Of a stretch of 64,000 nt of DNA, positions 1-10,561 are shown in pieces. The translations under genes were made by a program, and so were the position numbers. Source of the stretch: Sporisorium sorghi (taxonomy: Eukaryota > Basidiomycota > Ustilaginomycetes > Ustilaginales > Ustilaginaceae). Numbering within the stretch: position 1 is the stretch's first letter; each line of letters opens with the position of its first letter. The notes under the pieces are model-generated. The model did no database searches. It was not told where the DNA came from and was given only the letters and a program-made list of their open reading frames with translations. The stretch covers positions 8,039-72,038 of the forward strand of contig JALCCG010000043.1 in assembly GCA_023212695.1 (NCBI GenBank). The letters run 5' to 3'.

Positions 1-94
1 AAAGAGGGGGAGACGGGGTCGGGAAGAAGGGGGAGAGAGGGGGTTGTTCACCCTCCCCTTTTTTTTTTTTGCTCCTGTTTTGGTTTGCGCGCTG

Positions 95-137
<43 letters not shown>

Positions 138-835
138 TTTGCCTTTTTTTCGGCACGTTGGCTGCCTGAAAGATGCGGGCCGTCGGCATAAAAGATACTT
201 ATACGAGACCAAGGATCCAACCTTTACTCCTCGTTGATGCGGTTCTCTCCTCTGTGTTTCCTCTTTCTATTGCCTTCTTCACCTTCCATACATCTACATT
301 GGTCTCCTTCCAGCTCAGCTCTCAATTGCTCCATTCAGCACCATACACAACAACTTGTATCGTGTCGCTCGCCACTGTCTCCGGGAGAACACTACGATCG
401 ACCTCGTGCTTGATGCACAATACCCTCACGCTGCAGTCTGGACACACCGCCTAAGCGAGCTCTTTAGAGTTAGACGTCGAACAGCAGCAGCAACAGCGAC
501 ACCGGCAGCGCGCACTATCGGACAGCCGCAGCAGCAGCACCCTTGGCCCTCTTCTCGACTCAAGCAGAGTGACTTCGGAGGAAAAAAAAATTTATTTTTT
601 CGACCTTTGGCGACGGAGCAAGCCCGCCGTCCCGACCATCGACGGACCAATTGACAGTCTTGTTGGGTCGTGTGCTCAACTCTATCTTGGCGCACGAAAC
701 GTTGCCCACTCGTAGTCACACGCTCGCACAGACGTTCAACAGTCGCCTCCGGGGAAGCTCGGGCCAATCGTGTTCCTCTACAAGTCACACATTGAACTTC
801 CACTTAACGCGTTGTTGGGTAACAAGACGTGTTCG
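1..835. other. Upstream region of the zinc-finger gene, no gene seen
   Basis: No convincing coding region is seen. The stretch is pyrimidine-rich and contains a 38-nt T run (97-134) and a shorter T run near 59-70. It probably holds the promoter and a long 5' leader of the zinc-finger gene that starts at 836. Several short open frames overlap here, but none has coding character or a recognisable motif. Confidence 0.6.
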
Positions 836-3325
836 ATGTTGACCACGACGCGCACTGCAACGCGACCGCCATCAGGTACAGAGTCGCACGTCGGAGCCAA
901 CAACTTCTCGTTCGATTCTGTGCGCATTCCGCTATCGTCTTCTGGTCAGTCTTGTTCGACTTCGTTGCCTTCGCACCTTCACTCGTTCTCTGCTCAGGAC
1001 AGAGCTTCGATGGCTCCCAGCTGGTCTTCTGGCGCGCCTTCCTCGTCTTTCATCTCGGATCATCCTTCGTTTGGTGGTCATCATCAAGAGCAAGCTGACA
1101 TGACCAGTGTCGCCGCCGCGACCTCTGCTGCTGCTGCACGAGGAGCCGTGCGAAACGGCTACATCACGCGTTCTTCCACCGGCACGCTGGTGCGAAACAT
1201 GGCCATGCCGGAGCAGTCCATGATGGGTTCGAGCCTCTTTACTCCCGGTTCAGTCGCACAGAATCAGGTGAGCACTACCAACGGAGGCGCCGGAGGTGTG
1301 CAGCGCAAGAAGCGTCGTCGCTACGGCCCCAAGCCCGAGCCGCCGTACATGTGCTACTGCGGTAAAGTGTTCAAGCGACACGAGCACATGCTGCGCCACC
1401 GAGCCACGCACGACGATATGATCAAGTACGAATGTCCCATCTGCGGCAAGTGCTTCCGACGTCAGGACGTGATGCACCGGCACACGATGACGCACTCGAG
1501 CCGCGGTCGGCTGCAGAACAAGATGCGCGCCACCGCCTCGGCGTCGTCGTCGTCACTGGGACCCATGACCGCCAATCCCTCCGCTGCCGGAGCAGCAGCT
1601 GCTGCTGCCAGCCAGAACCGACAGGCGGGCGAGGAGGACAAGATGCTCAACGCCAACCGCAAGCGCGAGCACGAGCATCCCAGCATGAGCTATACTGCCA
1701 ACGGCAACCACCAGGAGGCGCTCGAGGACCCCACGCTGCGCGTCGGTCTGACCGAGTATCCGCCCACGCCCACGTCGTCGCGTCACAATCAGGACCACCA
1801 CATCGCCGCGGCTCAGCTGTACAGCGCCTGCAACAGCACACGCTATTCGTACCCCACCTATCCTGCCAGCGCACAGCATCTGTACGGCGGTGGCGATGGC
1901 GGCGGCATGACGATGGCCGAAGCAGGCTATGCTCGGTCGGAGAGCTTCGACGCGCTGGCCGACTACCACAGCCGCATGGCGCCGTCCATGTCGCCTCCGC
2001 CGGCGTTCTTTTCTTCAGCAACCGCGGGATTCGCGCCCAACAGCGTGATGGAGGCGGACCCGTTCAGCATGACGATGGGCCGACCGCACTTGCCCGTGCC
2101 GCTGTCGACGACCGCGTTGGGCGGCGGTGTGGAGTACGAGTACGACACCAAGCCTGCCGGTCCCGAGGTTGGGCGCCACTATGCGCAGAGCTGGCACGGC
2201 GGGTACAGCTTCGCGCATGGCTCGGCGGTGCACATGGGTGCGAGCGAGTCCGAGTGGAGCGAGCAGAGCCCGTCAGGTCCGAGCACGCATACGTTTGCCT
2301 CGCCGGCGTGGAGCCAGAAGGCGGAGCTGATGAGGCGCGAAGGTGGTGGTGGGTCGGTGTCTGGGGGTACGCCGTTGAGCATGCTGTCGAATCGGCAGCT
2401 TTCGATGGAGCCGGGCTCGAGGTGGCATGCACATGCGCAGTATCAGCAGCAGTTGCAGCTTCAGCAGTATCAGCAGCATCACCATCAGCAACAGCAGCAC
2501 CAGCATCAACAGCAACAGCACCAGCATCAACAGCAACAGCACCAGCATCAGCATGGCTCGCCGATGTTCGGCGCCAACAGCGAGGCTGGGTTTGGCGGCG
2601 GGATGGAGCGCAGCCCGGCGCATGTGACGCGACGACGGCTGTCTGGCATGCACGGTAGCGGTAGCAACCTGGTTCAAGATGGACACGCACACGGCCACAG
2701 CGGCGGCGCTGTCAAGGTGGAAGCGCACAGCGATGCAGGTGTGGGCAGCGGGATGGGCTTGGGCCTGTTCGACCAGTCGCATGGCGGCCACGACTCCTCA
2801 TCGGGCTCGCTCGGGTTCGTCACGACCACACCGACATTCAGCAATGCGTCCGCTGTCAACGGGGCCGGCCACAACGGCGGCACCGAACGAGGTGGTATCC
2901 CGCCGCACCACGCATCGCACTCTTCGCACGCCTCACCGCACGTGTCCAACGGCATGCTACCTTCCACCACCACCTCGTCATCGCCGAGTCACTACCTGGG
3001 AGCGGGCATGAACTCGATGCATGTCTCGCAGCAGAACTCGTCGTATAACGGCGAGAGCAAGCCGGGTTTCACGTCAATGTCGAGCGTGATCGAGCCGTTT
3101 GACACGGGCTCGCCGCTGACCGAGGCGACGGGCAATGCGTCGCCGCGCAGTCGGTGTGCTGGAGGTGGTGGAGGAGGTGGGTCGATGCACGTGGAGACTT
3201 CAAGGGAGGCTTCGGCGGACGCGGCGATCGATCCTCACTTGGCGGCGGGCGAGAGCAATGGATACGTGTCCAGCTCGTCGACTGCCAGTGTGCATGCTAA
3301 AGGGCATGCTGCGAGGCGGTGGTGA
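836..3325 (+). CDS. C2H2 zinc-finger transcription factor, two fingers
   Basis: This intron-free gene encodes about 829 residues. The open frame begins further upstream with a GTG, and the first ATG is at 836, so I start there. Two adjacent zinc fingers lie near residues 171-221. The second is a standard CX2C...HX3H finger (YECPICGKCF). The first has only one residue between its cysteines (MCYCGKVF), so it is CX1C. A basic stretch (KKRRRYGPKPE) precedes the fingers and may act as a nuclear signal. The rest is low-complexity, rich in Ser, Gly and His, with a Gln/His tract near residues 536-572. It should be a nuclear DNA-binding regulator. The smut regulator Mzr1 is a two-finger protein of this general kind, but I cannot show orthology. 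The family call is firm and the targets are unknown. Confidence 0.85.
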   Translation: MLTTTRTATRPPSGTESHVGANNFSFDSVRIPLSSSGQSCSTSLPSHLHSFSAQDRASMAPSWSSGAPSSSFISDHPSFGGHHQEQADMTSVAAATSAAAARGAVRNGYITRSSTGTLVRNMAMPEQSMMGSSLFTPGSVAQNQVSTTNGGAGGVQRKKRRRYGPKPEPPYMCYCGKVFKRHEHMLRHRATHDDMIKYECPICGKCFRRQDVMHRHTMTHSSRGRLQNKMRATASASSSSLGPMTANPSAAGAAAAAASQNRQAGEEDKMLNANRKREHEHPSMSYTANGNHQEALEDPTLRVGLTEYPPTPTSSRHNQDHHIAAAQLYSACNSTRYSYPTYPASAQHLYGGGDGGGMTMAEAGYARSESFDALADYHSRMAPSMSPPPAFFSSATAGFAPNSVMEADPFSMTMGRPHLPVPLSTTALGGGVEYEYDTKPAGPEVGRHYAQSWHGGYSFAHGSAVHMGASESEWSEQSPSGPSTHTFASPAWSQKAELMRREGGGGSVSGGTPLSMLSNRQLSMEPGSRWHAHAQYQQQLQLQQYQQHHHQQQQHQHQQQQHQHQQQQHQHQHGSPMFGANSEAGFGGGMERSPAHVTRRRLSGMHGSGSNLVQDGHAHGHSGGAVKVEAHSDAGVGSGMGLGLFDQSHGGHDSSSGSLGFVTTTPTFSNASAVNGAGHNGGTERGGIPPHHASHSSHASPHVSNGMLPSTTTSSSPSHYLGAGMNSMHVSQQNSSYNGESKPGFTSMSSVIEPFDTGSPLTEATGNASPRSRCAGGGGGGGSMHVETSREASADAAIDPHLAAGESNGYVSSSSTASVHAKGHAARRW

Positions 3326-4191
3326 GACGCGATCACTGCTGCTGTGAAGCTCCTGCGAGACCATCCTTTCTCTGCCACCATCTTGCCTTCTGCCTCTTTT
3401 CTCAATCTAAAGCAATCATAGAATGCCTAGTGTACCCTGACTCGACTCCAATATGCACACATCACTCGAAAGCACTCTTTGTAGACCTTTGTTTCCTTGC
3501 TTGCTAATCATGATAGATTGATCGTTCTTCGTTGCGCGTTTGATGGCTCGTGGTGACTGAGACAAGAGCTGCGAGGTCGAAGTGGTGAGCGTCGAGAACA
3601 ACACTTTTCTGAAGCAGCAACGCGTGAGCAGCAACCAGCAGCACGCAGCAACGCAAGGCAAGGCAAGTGTTGGTCTCGGTTCGAATACAAACCATTTGAA
3701 AGACAGGGGCTCGAAATTTGTATTTGTGAATACAAATTTGATTTGCAGCGAATGCGTTCGGAAACAACACCCTCTTCTGACCAAGCTTTGGACCCTGAAT
3801 TGCCCACGACAGCCTCTTGTTCGGCAACACCGACGAGGAGGAGGAGCGTTTGGGATCAGCAGCGTGACGGACAAGCTGCTTTGCTTCAGACAACCACACT
3901 CGGTCACCTTGGCTGAGTCAATTCGGCATTGCGACTCTTGCTCGGACGGCGACCGATATGCCAGCTTGACAGCTTGCGAGCGGCTCAATCTTCAAGGAAC
4001 GGTTCCGACTCATCTCATCACAATTACACTTGGTTGCATCCTCAAAGCATTTCTCTGCTCGATCCCTCTTTCTCACGCTCACAGTCCTTGCAGCCGTCTC
4101 TCATCGGGACGGTTCCGTCTATATTCGCACTTCAGTCAGCATCTTTCCGCATCACATCGCTTCGCATCGCTTCGCATCGCTTCGCATCATC
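3326..4191. other. Intergenic region with a perfect palindrome
   Basis: No gene is supported in these 866 bases. They hold the 3' end of the zinc-finger transcript and the leader of the PX-domain gene. A perfect 11-bp inverted repeat with a 4-nt loop (AAATTTGTATT, loop TGTG) lies at 3714-3739. Just before the downstream ATG, a 10-mer of the form ATCGCTTCGC is repeated about three times (4156-4186). Confidence 0.6.
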
Positions 4192-7100
4192 ATGCCAGCA
4201 AACGACCGATCTCCAACAGGCTCGATTCGGTCCATCGCCTCGAGTAGCAGTCGCTCTGGCACGCTTTCTCGTCCTCCACCGCCGCCCAAACCATCGCATC
4301 TCTCATCCGCATTCACTGGCACCTGCAACTCGATCGCTCTCCGTCACTACATCCAGACTCACACCACGGGCGGCTCCTTCACCACGCATTCCCCCTCCAC
4401 GGCCACCATCAGCCGTGCACGTCTCGGTCATGGTTACGATAGCTCCACCGTAGACCACTTTGTCGATGCCTTCGACTCGTCTTCCAGCGGAGACGAGTAC
4501 GACACTGCACCGCGCTCTCCCAGCACTAGGCCATCCGTTCGCGGCAGGACTTACACTGCTCCCTCGGTCTCGAGAGTCTTTGATCCTTCCTCGCACGATG
4601 CAGACAATGGCGATGGCACCACCCGCCTCATCCGCAACGAGCCTATCGCCATCAATGGCACCGGCCCTTCTCGTGTCGGCAACCTGCGCAGCATGTTCGA
4701 GGCTGTCTTGCCTAACACTTCCACGCCGCTAGCTCTATCCAGGCAAAACACCGGTGTCGGCTTCCAGTACACTGGAACAAAGCAAAAGCCCAGGATCAGC
4801 AACCAGGTTCGCATGCTTCAGGCGCAAATCACTGGCGATCGCTTCAACGGCTTGGCTGGTGCATTCAACGTCGCCGATGCGCGATCCTCGGTCGTGATGC
4901 AGACTCCTCGCAAGTCTGAAAATCATCAGGGGGAGGGGACTAATCAGAGTCCAGACGAGTCCATCTACCGCACCGCCACTCAGAGCTTTCTTGGCGATGC
5001 TCTCAAGATGGATGCTGTCGTCATTCCACCGAATCAGATCAACAACGCCGGCACTCTGAGAGCCTCGTCTTCAGGATCTCTCGCATCTGCCCGACCATTG
5101 ACGGAGGAACCCACCTCTGTCGACTCGGACGCCACCGTCTCTGCCTCCTCATCAGCCAGAGTGGGATTGACATCTTCCAGGATCAAAATCATCACAGCAG
5201 CTGCTGCTTCCCAGCACGACCGCGATGACAGCTCGGCCACCATCCGACCGAGCCACTCGAATCATGACGTGTCGCACTCTCGCGACGCCACCATCAACTC
5301 GCCCGATGCAATCTCCGGAACAGCACGCCGCCGTTCCACCCGCTTGGTCAGCGGCGGCAACAAAGGTCGTCTGAGCTCCATCTTTACTGCAAGTCCCCAG
5401 TCGTCCGATCCAGGCCGCCGTGCCTCGGGCATCTCTCCATCACCCTCTAGCCACTCTATCGCCAGTGCCTCCGCTTCCGAAGCGGATCAGCAGGCCGAGA
5501 GGTCCAGAGAGCCTTCTATGCTCATCGCAGACGACGATGATATCAGCTTTTCGAGGACGAGCCATCATCTGCGCGCCAATGACGGTAGCTGTTTTGACCT
5601 CGATTGGGGTACAGCGAATGCTAGTCCGACTAAGGCTGCTGCCGCGCGGAAGAGCGCCATCGTTGAAACGAGCGAGGAGAATCCGAAACAAGACACGAAG
5701 ACGAATGCAGACCAGCCACACCCGCCGTCCATCGCCATCAACGGCGAGCAGAACACTGGCAGTGCCTCTAATGGCGATTTGTCAAGTCAAGCAGAGCCTA
5801 CGGAAAAGCAAGCAGGCTTGCTTCCAGTCGGTTCATCGACCTTAGCTCCTGGTCCCACCATATCGACTCTCCAAGCCCCTCGTCCCATCAGCGCCCGTAT
5901 GCCACAGCCCGGAATCGGCAAGCCCGCACGTGCCCTCTACGACTTTGAGGGCGAATCTGCGTTCAACGAACTCATCATTCGCGCGGGTCAGCCGTTTGAG
6001 ATCCTCAACGAGCAGCTCGCGGGCGGTTGGAGCCTAGGACTCGTCTGGGACGACCAAGGCGTGCCCACAAGGGGACTCATCCCGCAAGGTTGGTATTGCT
6101 TGATTCAGGACTTCACCCGTTCGCCTCCGGGAAGCCAAGGGATTGAGTCGCCGCCCACGCCGGATCTGATTGCACAGGAGACGGAGACGGGCAGCCTCAG
6201 CTTGCCTCCTGCAGCTACCACCTCGCCGGATCGAAGGTCGTCTAGGGTCAAGTCGGATGTGGGATTGGCGGGCTCGCCGGAAAGGTCACCATCGCGATCT
6301 GCAGCTGCAGACTCTGCTGCACCAAACGTCAATGGCGATTCGCCGTCGCAAAGCGCTCCGGAGGCATCTATCGCAAAGCCATCCACGGACAATTCTACGA
6401 CAGTCGAGCCTCAACCAGAGATCTCGGTCAGCGCCTTCCTAGACATCGGCAATGAGGCCGCGCAATGGGAGCAAGTCGAAAAGGCCGATGCAACAGAGCC
6501 TCTCACGGACACCACCGAGCCTGCAACACTTCAGCAGCCAGACTTTGCTGCAAGCACCGCAATCCCAATCGACGGCATGCCAGCTGTGTCAACAGATGCA
6601 AACCCCATTGACTGGTCTGCTGTTGCTGCGTCTCATTCGCCGTCGATCGAAGCTGCTAGCCTCACGGAAGAGCCAGCAGCACCAGTCGAGCATGTCAGGC
6701 GAGACATTTTGCCCGTCGTAGACACCGAATCGACCATGACAGCCGCCAGCTCCGATTGGAAGGGCAGCATCTTTGGCAAAAAGACGTTCAATCGCTTTGC
6801 CAGCTTTGTCACCAGCGGCGCCGAGGATTATGTGCTCTCCGACGCCGATCTAGCAGCCGACGAGCGATCGCGCATCATCGCTCGCAAGGTGTCAGGAGGA
6901 AGCAAGCCTGTGATCGCTGCTCTGACCGAAGTTGTGGAAGAGGAGGACGAAGGTGCAGCGGCGAGGCAGAACGCTGCGTCTGCCACTTCTAGTCAAAGCG
7001 ACGTGTGTCCGCACGTCCAGGAGGGCGTCGAAGCGCAGACTGAGGCATCCGAAGTCGAGCTCAGTGCAGCAGACCCGAACCACCACTTTGTCATTGCCGG

Positions 7101-8928
7101 TCCAGCGGGTCCCAAGTGGAAGAGCAAGTCTGCGCCGTTCCTGGTCCAAGTGCATCACCCCGAGAAGCGGACGAAGCTCAACGGCATGCAAGAGTACACG
7201 GTCTACCACGTCACCAGCACTTATCCGCTCGAAGACGATCCAGACGCACTCTCGGGCAGCCACGGTTGCATCCCGTACGACCCTCTTGGCGGTCCTTACC
7301 CGCCGGGCGCTCAAGTGACGGTGCTCCGCCGATTCACCCAGTTCGAGTGGCTGTATCAAGTGCTCGCCAAGCACTTCTCGGCACTGCTCATCCCGCCTCT
7401 GCCCGAAAAGCAGTACTCGGGCCGGTTCGCTTCCGACTTTATCGAGACCCGCCGCGCCGATCTCGAAATGTGGATGTCGAGACTGGTGCGACATCCCGTG
7501 CTGCGATACTCAGAGCCCATCCGTTTCTTTTTGAGCTGCGAGGACGAGGCCGAGTGGCGCACGTATGCTGCGCTTCTGCTGCGAGATGGTCGCCTTTCGC
7601 AAGATGGCTCGGGCAAGCTAGCGAAGGGCGGAGTGTTTGCGCACACTTGGCATCCGGAGTTCAACTTTGACGCGACGGAAGCGGCTGTCGAAGCGGACCG
7701 CATGGAAGCTTTCCTCAAAGCACTGGAAAAGACGATCAATGGCGTGGGCGGACACAATGCGGGCAAACACGGCGTGCTGGCCGCCTACAAGGGACACCGC
7801 GAAGGCAACGTGGCGACGTCGTCGACGTATCGCGACCTGTCGTACACGCTGCTGCGCACTCTGACGGGAGTGGGTGCTGGTCCGTCCGATGGCAATGAGG
7901 TCAATGGGAAAGCAGGAGCGTCGGCGTTTGCGGACGCGGATGCGCATCGCATCTTGGGTCCTCCCATGGGCAATGTGGGTCGGCGCAGCGAGACGGGCGC
8001 TACCAACGAGCACGGCGCTTGGTGCTGGAGGGAAGACTGCCAGGACTGTCTCAACCTCACGAGTGCGCTGCAGAACACTGCCGAGTGTCTTCAGAACGTT
8101 GCCGACATCTACGAGTCGCATGCGCGCGAGACACTGCTGCGACAGCACGAGCGGTTCAAGGAGGTCTCGCGGCCGCACACCATGGCGCAGGCGTTGCTCG
8201 AGACGCACCGCACCACGTTATCGCGCTATCGCGAGGCGACCGAGGACGCGCCTTTCGACGATGACAACAGTGACGACGACGCCGGCGCTGCTCCTGCACT
8301 ACTTGCGCCCGAAGAAGCCGAAAAGGTAGCCGCGCGCTGCGAGACCGTGCTCAACGTGACGCTCTCCGAGATGGACCGTATCCACGATGAACGCGTGCAG
8401 GACTACCACGCGCTCGGCCGCTCCTTGCTGGACGGAGAGATCGAGCTCTACGAATCCATCCTCGAACAGCTCAAAGCGGCGCGTCTGCACTACGACGAGG
8501 AGTACTACGAGCGCGAACGCGACTTCCACGTGCTCGCGAGCCGGTACCAGCCGGAACTGTCGCGGCCCAAGCGGCCAACGGCGCCGCTGCTGATGCCGAG
8601 CGCGGCGCAGGGTGCTGTGGGCGGGTTGAGGAGCGCAGCGGGTGGAGTTGGGTTGTTGATCAGTCAGGCGACGGGTGGGGGCGGGGTGATGAGGCCTGCG
8701 AGTGCGTTGTATGAAAGGTCGCCGGTGGGGTCGCCGAGGAGGGTGGAGGGGGCGTGGGGTGGAGCAGCGGGTGCGCTGCTGGCCCCGATGAGGGGGAGTT
8801 TGGCGGATAGCACCAACTTGCCGCCGCAGCCGCCGCGCAGTGCAGCGGATGAGGCGTTGAAGGCGGTCGCGTCGAAGCAGCACGAGCAGCAGAGGACAAG
8901 TTCGTACTTTTCGGCCATCTGGCGCTGA
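4192..8928 (+). CDS. SH3 and PX domain protein, sorting-nexin type
   Basis: The protein has about 1578 residues and no intron. The frame is open upstream to 4030, but the ATG at 4192 follows a repetitive leader and begins a smooth Ser/Thr-rich protein (MPANDRSPTGS), so I prefer it. The first 570 residues look disordered. An SH3 domain starts near residue 577 (ARALYDFEGESAF), and a PX domain lies near 980-1112 with the phosphoinositide-binding pattern RRFTQFEWL and the PPLPEKQ loop. A helical, BAR-like stretch follows near 1150-1460. This order matches SH3-PX-BAR sorting nexins (Snx9/18 type), which bind phosphoinositide membranes during endocytosis. It is much longer than animal members because of the disordered N-terminus. 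The domain calls are secure, while the BAR assignment is inference from position and helicity. Confidence 0.85.
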   Translation: MPANDRSPTGSIRSIASSSSRSGTLSRPPPPPKPSHLSSAFTGTCNSIALRHYIQTHTTGGSFTTHSPSTATISRARLGHGYDSSTVDHFVDAFDSSSSGDEYDTAPRSPSTRPSVRGRTYTAPSVSRVFDPSSHDADNGDGTTRLIRNEPIAINGTGPSRVGNLRSMFEAVLPNTSTPLALSRQNTGVGFQYTGTKQKPRISNQVRMLQAQITGDRFNGLAGAFNVADARSSVVMQTPRKSENHQGEGTNQSPDESIYRTATQSFLGDALKMDAVVIPPNQINNAGTLRASSSGSLASARPLTEEPTSVDSDATVSASSSARVGLTSSRIKIITAAAASQHDRDDSSATIRPSHSNHDVSHSRDATINSPDAISGTARRRSTRLVSGGNKGRLSSIFTASPQSSDPGRRASGISPSPSSHSIASASASEADQQAERSREPSMLIADDDDISFSRTSHHLRANDGSCFDLDWGTANASPTKAAAARKSAIVETSEENPKQDTKTNADQPHPPSIAINGEQNTGSASNGDLSSQAEPTEKQAGLLPVGSSTLAPGPTISTLQAPRPISARMPQPGIGKPARALYDFEGESAFNELIIRAGQPFEILNEQLAGGWSLGLVWDDQGVPTRGLIPQGWYCLIQDFTRSPPGSQGIESPPTPDLIAQETETGSLSLPPAATTSPDRRSSRVKSDVGLAGSPERSPSRSAAADSAAPNVNGDSPSQSAPEASIAKPSTDNSTTVEPQPEISVSAFLDIGNEAAQWEQVEKADATEPLTDTTEPATLQQPDFAASTAIPIDGMPAVSTDANPIDWSAVAASHSPSIEAASLTEEPAAPVEHVRRDILPVVDTESTMTAASSDWKGSIFGKKTFNRFASFVTSGAEDYVLSDADLAADERSRIIARKVSGGSKPVIAALTEVVEEEDEGAAARQNAASATSSQSDVCPHVQEGVEAQTEASEVELSAADPNHHFVIAGPAGPKWKSKSAPFLVQVHHPEKRTKLNGMQEYTVYHVTSTYPLEDDPDALSGSHGCIPYDPLGGPYPPGAQVTVLRRFTQFEWLYQVLAKHFSALLIPPLPEKQYSGRFASDFIETRRADLEMWMSRLVRHPVLRYSEPIRFFLSCEDEAEWRTYAALLLRDGRLSQDGSGKLAKGGVFAHTWHPEFNFDATEAAVEADRMEAFLKALEKTINGVGGHNAGKHGVLAAYKGHREGNVATSSTYRDLSYTLLRTLTGVGAGPSDGNEVNGKAGASAFADADAHRILGPPMGNVGRRSETGATNEHGAWCWREDCQDCLNLTSALQNTAECLQNVADIYESHARETLLRQHERFKEVSRPHTMAQALLETHRTTLSRYREATEDAPFDDDNSDDDAGAAPALLAPEEAEKVAARCETVLNVTLSEMDRIHDERVQDYHALGRSLLDGEIELYESILEQLKAARLHYDEEYYERERDFHVLASRYQPELSRPKRPTAPLLMPSAAQGAVGGLRSAAGGVGLLISQATGGGGVMRPASALYERSPVGSPRRVEGAWGGAAGALLAPMRGSLADSTNLPPQPPRSAADEALKAVASKQHEQQRTSSYFSAIWR

Positions 8929-9367
8929 AACTTGCGATGGCACGGAAGGATTAGCACATGCTACACACGGTTCGAGGATGGAGAGTGAAGCGGTGTGATC
9001 GTGAGCACGTGAGTTCTGAGAGAGGCTGGGTTGAGGAGGCTGAGGAGCATTGCCTCAACGTCGAGCCACAAGCGGGACAAAAAACCTGTCGTGGAAAAGG
9101 GGACAAGAAAAGTGGGCCTAAAATCCAAGTCCCCCTCACTTCGTCTCCTTCTCAACTGCGACACCTCTCTGTGTGCTTCCAAGAAACCACGCTGATGACG
9201 CCGGACCGAGCTGCGACAGAACAGAGAGCAAAAATGTTTTGGATTGCTGAACAAAGCATTTGATCAACGTTGAGTCTGATGTTGACGATGATGATGATGG
9301 CGGATGAGGTGGAAAAGAGTTTCAGGTGGCAGCCTTCAATGGCAGCGCTTTTCTTGACTGATGAGCA
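8929..9367. other. Intergenic region between convergent genes
   Basis: This stretch lies between the 3' ends of the PX-domain gene and the Sec62 gene. It should hold both 3' UTRs. A short TGATGATGATGATGG run lies near 9285-9300. I see no gene, repeat element or RNA gene. Confidence 0.6.
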
Positions 9368-10561
9368 CTAGTTAATATCGTCCAAGCTATCACCAGCACC
9401 AGGACCTCCGCTGCCGGTGGACTGGACGCCGTTGGCATCGGCCGGTTTGGACTCGGCAGCGCGCGGGGCGGGCTTGGGCGGCTGAACAGTCGTCGGCGGA
9501 GCGCCACCTACGCCCGCGAGCGCCTGCTGCCTCGCGCCCGCGCCTGCACCAGCCGCGGCCTTCTTCTTCTCCGCCACACCTGCGCTCGCGGCCTTGCTGC
9601 TCTTCTTCTTCGGAGGCGGCGGCACGTCCCACGCCCATAGCGGGATAAAGGAATCCACAAACCCAACATCCTCAAACAGATTCGGGAAAATCCAGATGCC
9701 CGGCTTGGCCACCACCACCGTAATCAACCAGAAGATCAAGCGCACAATCGCAATGGCGAAAAAGAGCCCAATCAACCCCAGCGCACCCACGCTCAGATAC
9801 CACACCCCCAACCGCATCGTCGGCGGCCACAGCGGGAACATGACCCCCGCCAGCATCACGGCTACCATACCCAGCCCAGCCAGCTTGAGCCCCAGCTGCG
9901 AACCCTCGTAGAGCCACACGTAGTACAGATCGCTCTTGAACATCTGCTGCGGGTTGATCTCGACCACCTTGGGGGAGTCCTTGCCGCCGGTCGCGGCGCC
10001 GCGCTCGACACGGAGGAAAAAGGCGTACGGGATGATGTTGTGCAGGCACTCCTCGGCTTCTTGCTTTGATGTGACTTTGGGCACGTCTTTGAGCTTTGCG
10101 TAGGCTGGGGAGAGCAGAGCTTTGACAGCGGCGGAACCCTTGAAGTAGTCGACGCGCTTGCCATTGAGCGCGCCGACGCGCGTCTTGAGGCCGGCCTTGT
10201 TGCGGAGGAAGTTGACGACGTTGCGCGCGGGGAGGGGCGCGCTGGATTGCTGCTCCTGCGAGATGTATACGGTTGCGTCGTCGTCGGTAGCGGGACAGCA
10301 GGAGGAGGATTTGGATTTGCGTGTGCCCGCGGGTTTGGAGAAAGACGTGAAGTCGGCAGAGTGAGAAGTCATGTCAACAAACGATTTCAGATCGAGCTGC
10401 GCGGGTGCATCTGCATCCAGCTCGACGTAGTCCAGTACACCGGTGGCAGTCTTTTCGCTTTTGGGTTGAGCGTCGGCAGGGGGAAGCGGCTTGGAGTGTT
10501 TAGATGGTGTACCAGGAGGAGGAGCACTGGCGCGAAGGTTGCGACGACGTGCTTTGGTCAT
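9368..10561 (-). CDS. SEC62: Sec62, ER protein translocation subunit
   Basis: The product of 397 residues begins at an ATG at 10561 with a basic N-terminus. The cytosolic Sec62 core is plain: ARNVVNFLRNKAGLKTRVG, then the KRVDYFKGSAAVKALLSP block, then HNIIPYAFFLRVERG. Two hydrophobic spans follow near residues 225-250 and 255-290, separated by a short lumenal turn (PLWPPTMRLG). The C-terminal tail is cytosolic, rich in Ala, Lys and Pro, and ends with the acidic SLDDIN. Sec62 joins Sec61, Sec63 and Sec71/72 to insert completed precursors, including small secreted proteins, into the ER. The length is usual for fungal members. The gene is divergent from the condensin gene, with about 1 kb between the starts. 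Confidence 0.93.
   Translation of the reverse strand: MTKARRRNLRASAPPPGTPSKHSKPLPPADAQPKSEKTATGVLDYVELDADAPAQLDLKSFVDMTSHSADFTSFSKPAGTRKSKSSSCCPATDDDATVYISQEQQSSAPLPARNVVNFLRNKAGLKTRVGALNGKRVDYFKGSAAVKALLSPAYAKLKDVPKVTSKQEAEECLHNIIPYAFFLRVERGAATGGKDSPKVVEINPQQMFKSDLYYVWLYEGSQLGLKLAGLGMVAVMLAGVMFPLWPPTMRLGVWYLSVGALGLIGLFFAIAIVRLIFWLITVVVAKPGIWIFPNLFEDVGFVDSFIPLWAWDVPPPPKKKSSKAASAGVAEKKKAAAGAGAGARQQALAGVGGAPPTTVQPPKPAPRAAESKPADANGVQSTGSGGPGAGDSLDDIN

Noticed and set aside
1..134. Left window end as a telomere
   Set aside because: The sequence is purine-rich then T-rich, without TTAGGG-type repeats, and is followed directly by a housekeeping-type gene.
1432..2658. Long alternate frame inside the zinc-finger gene
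   Set aside because: It is an overlapping frame in GC-rich low-complexity sequence, with Arg- and Ala-rich chance composition and no domain.
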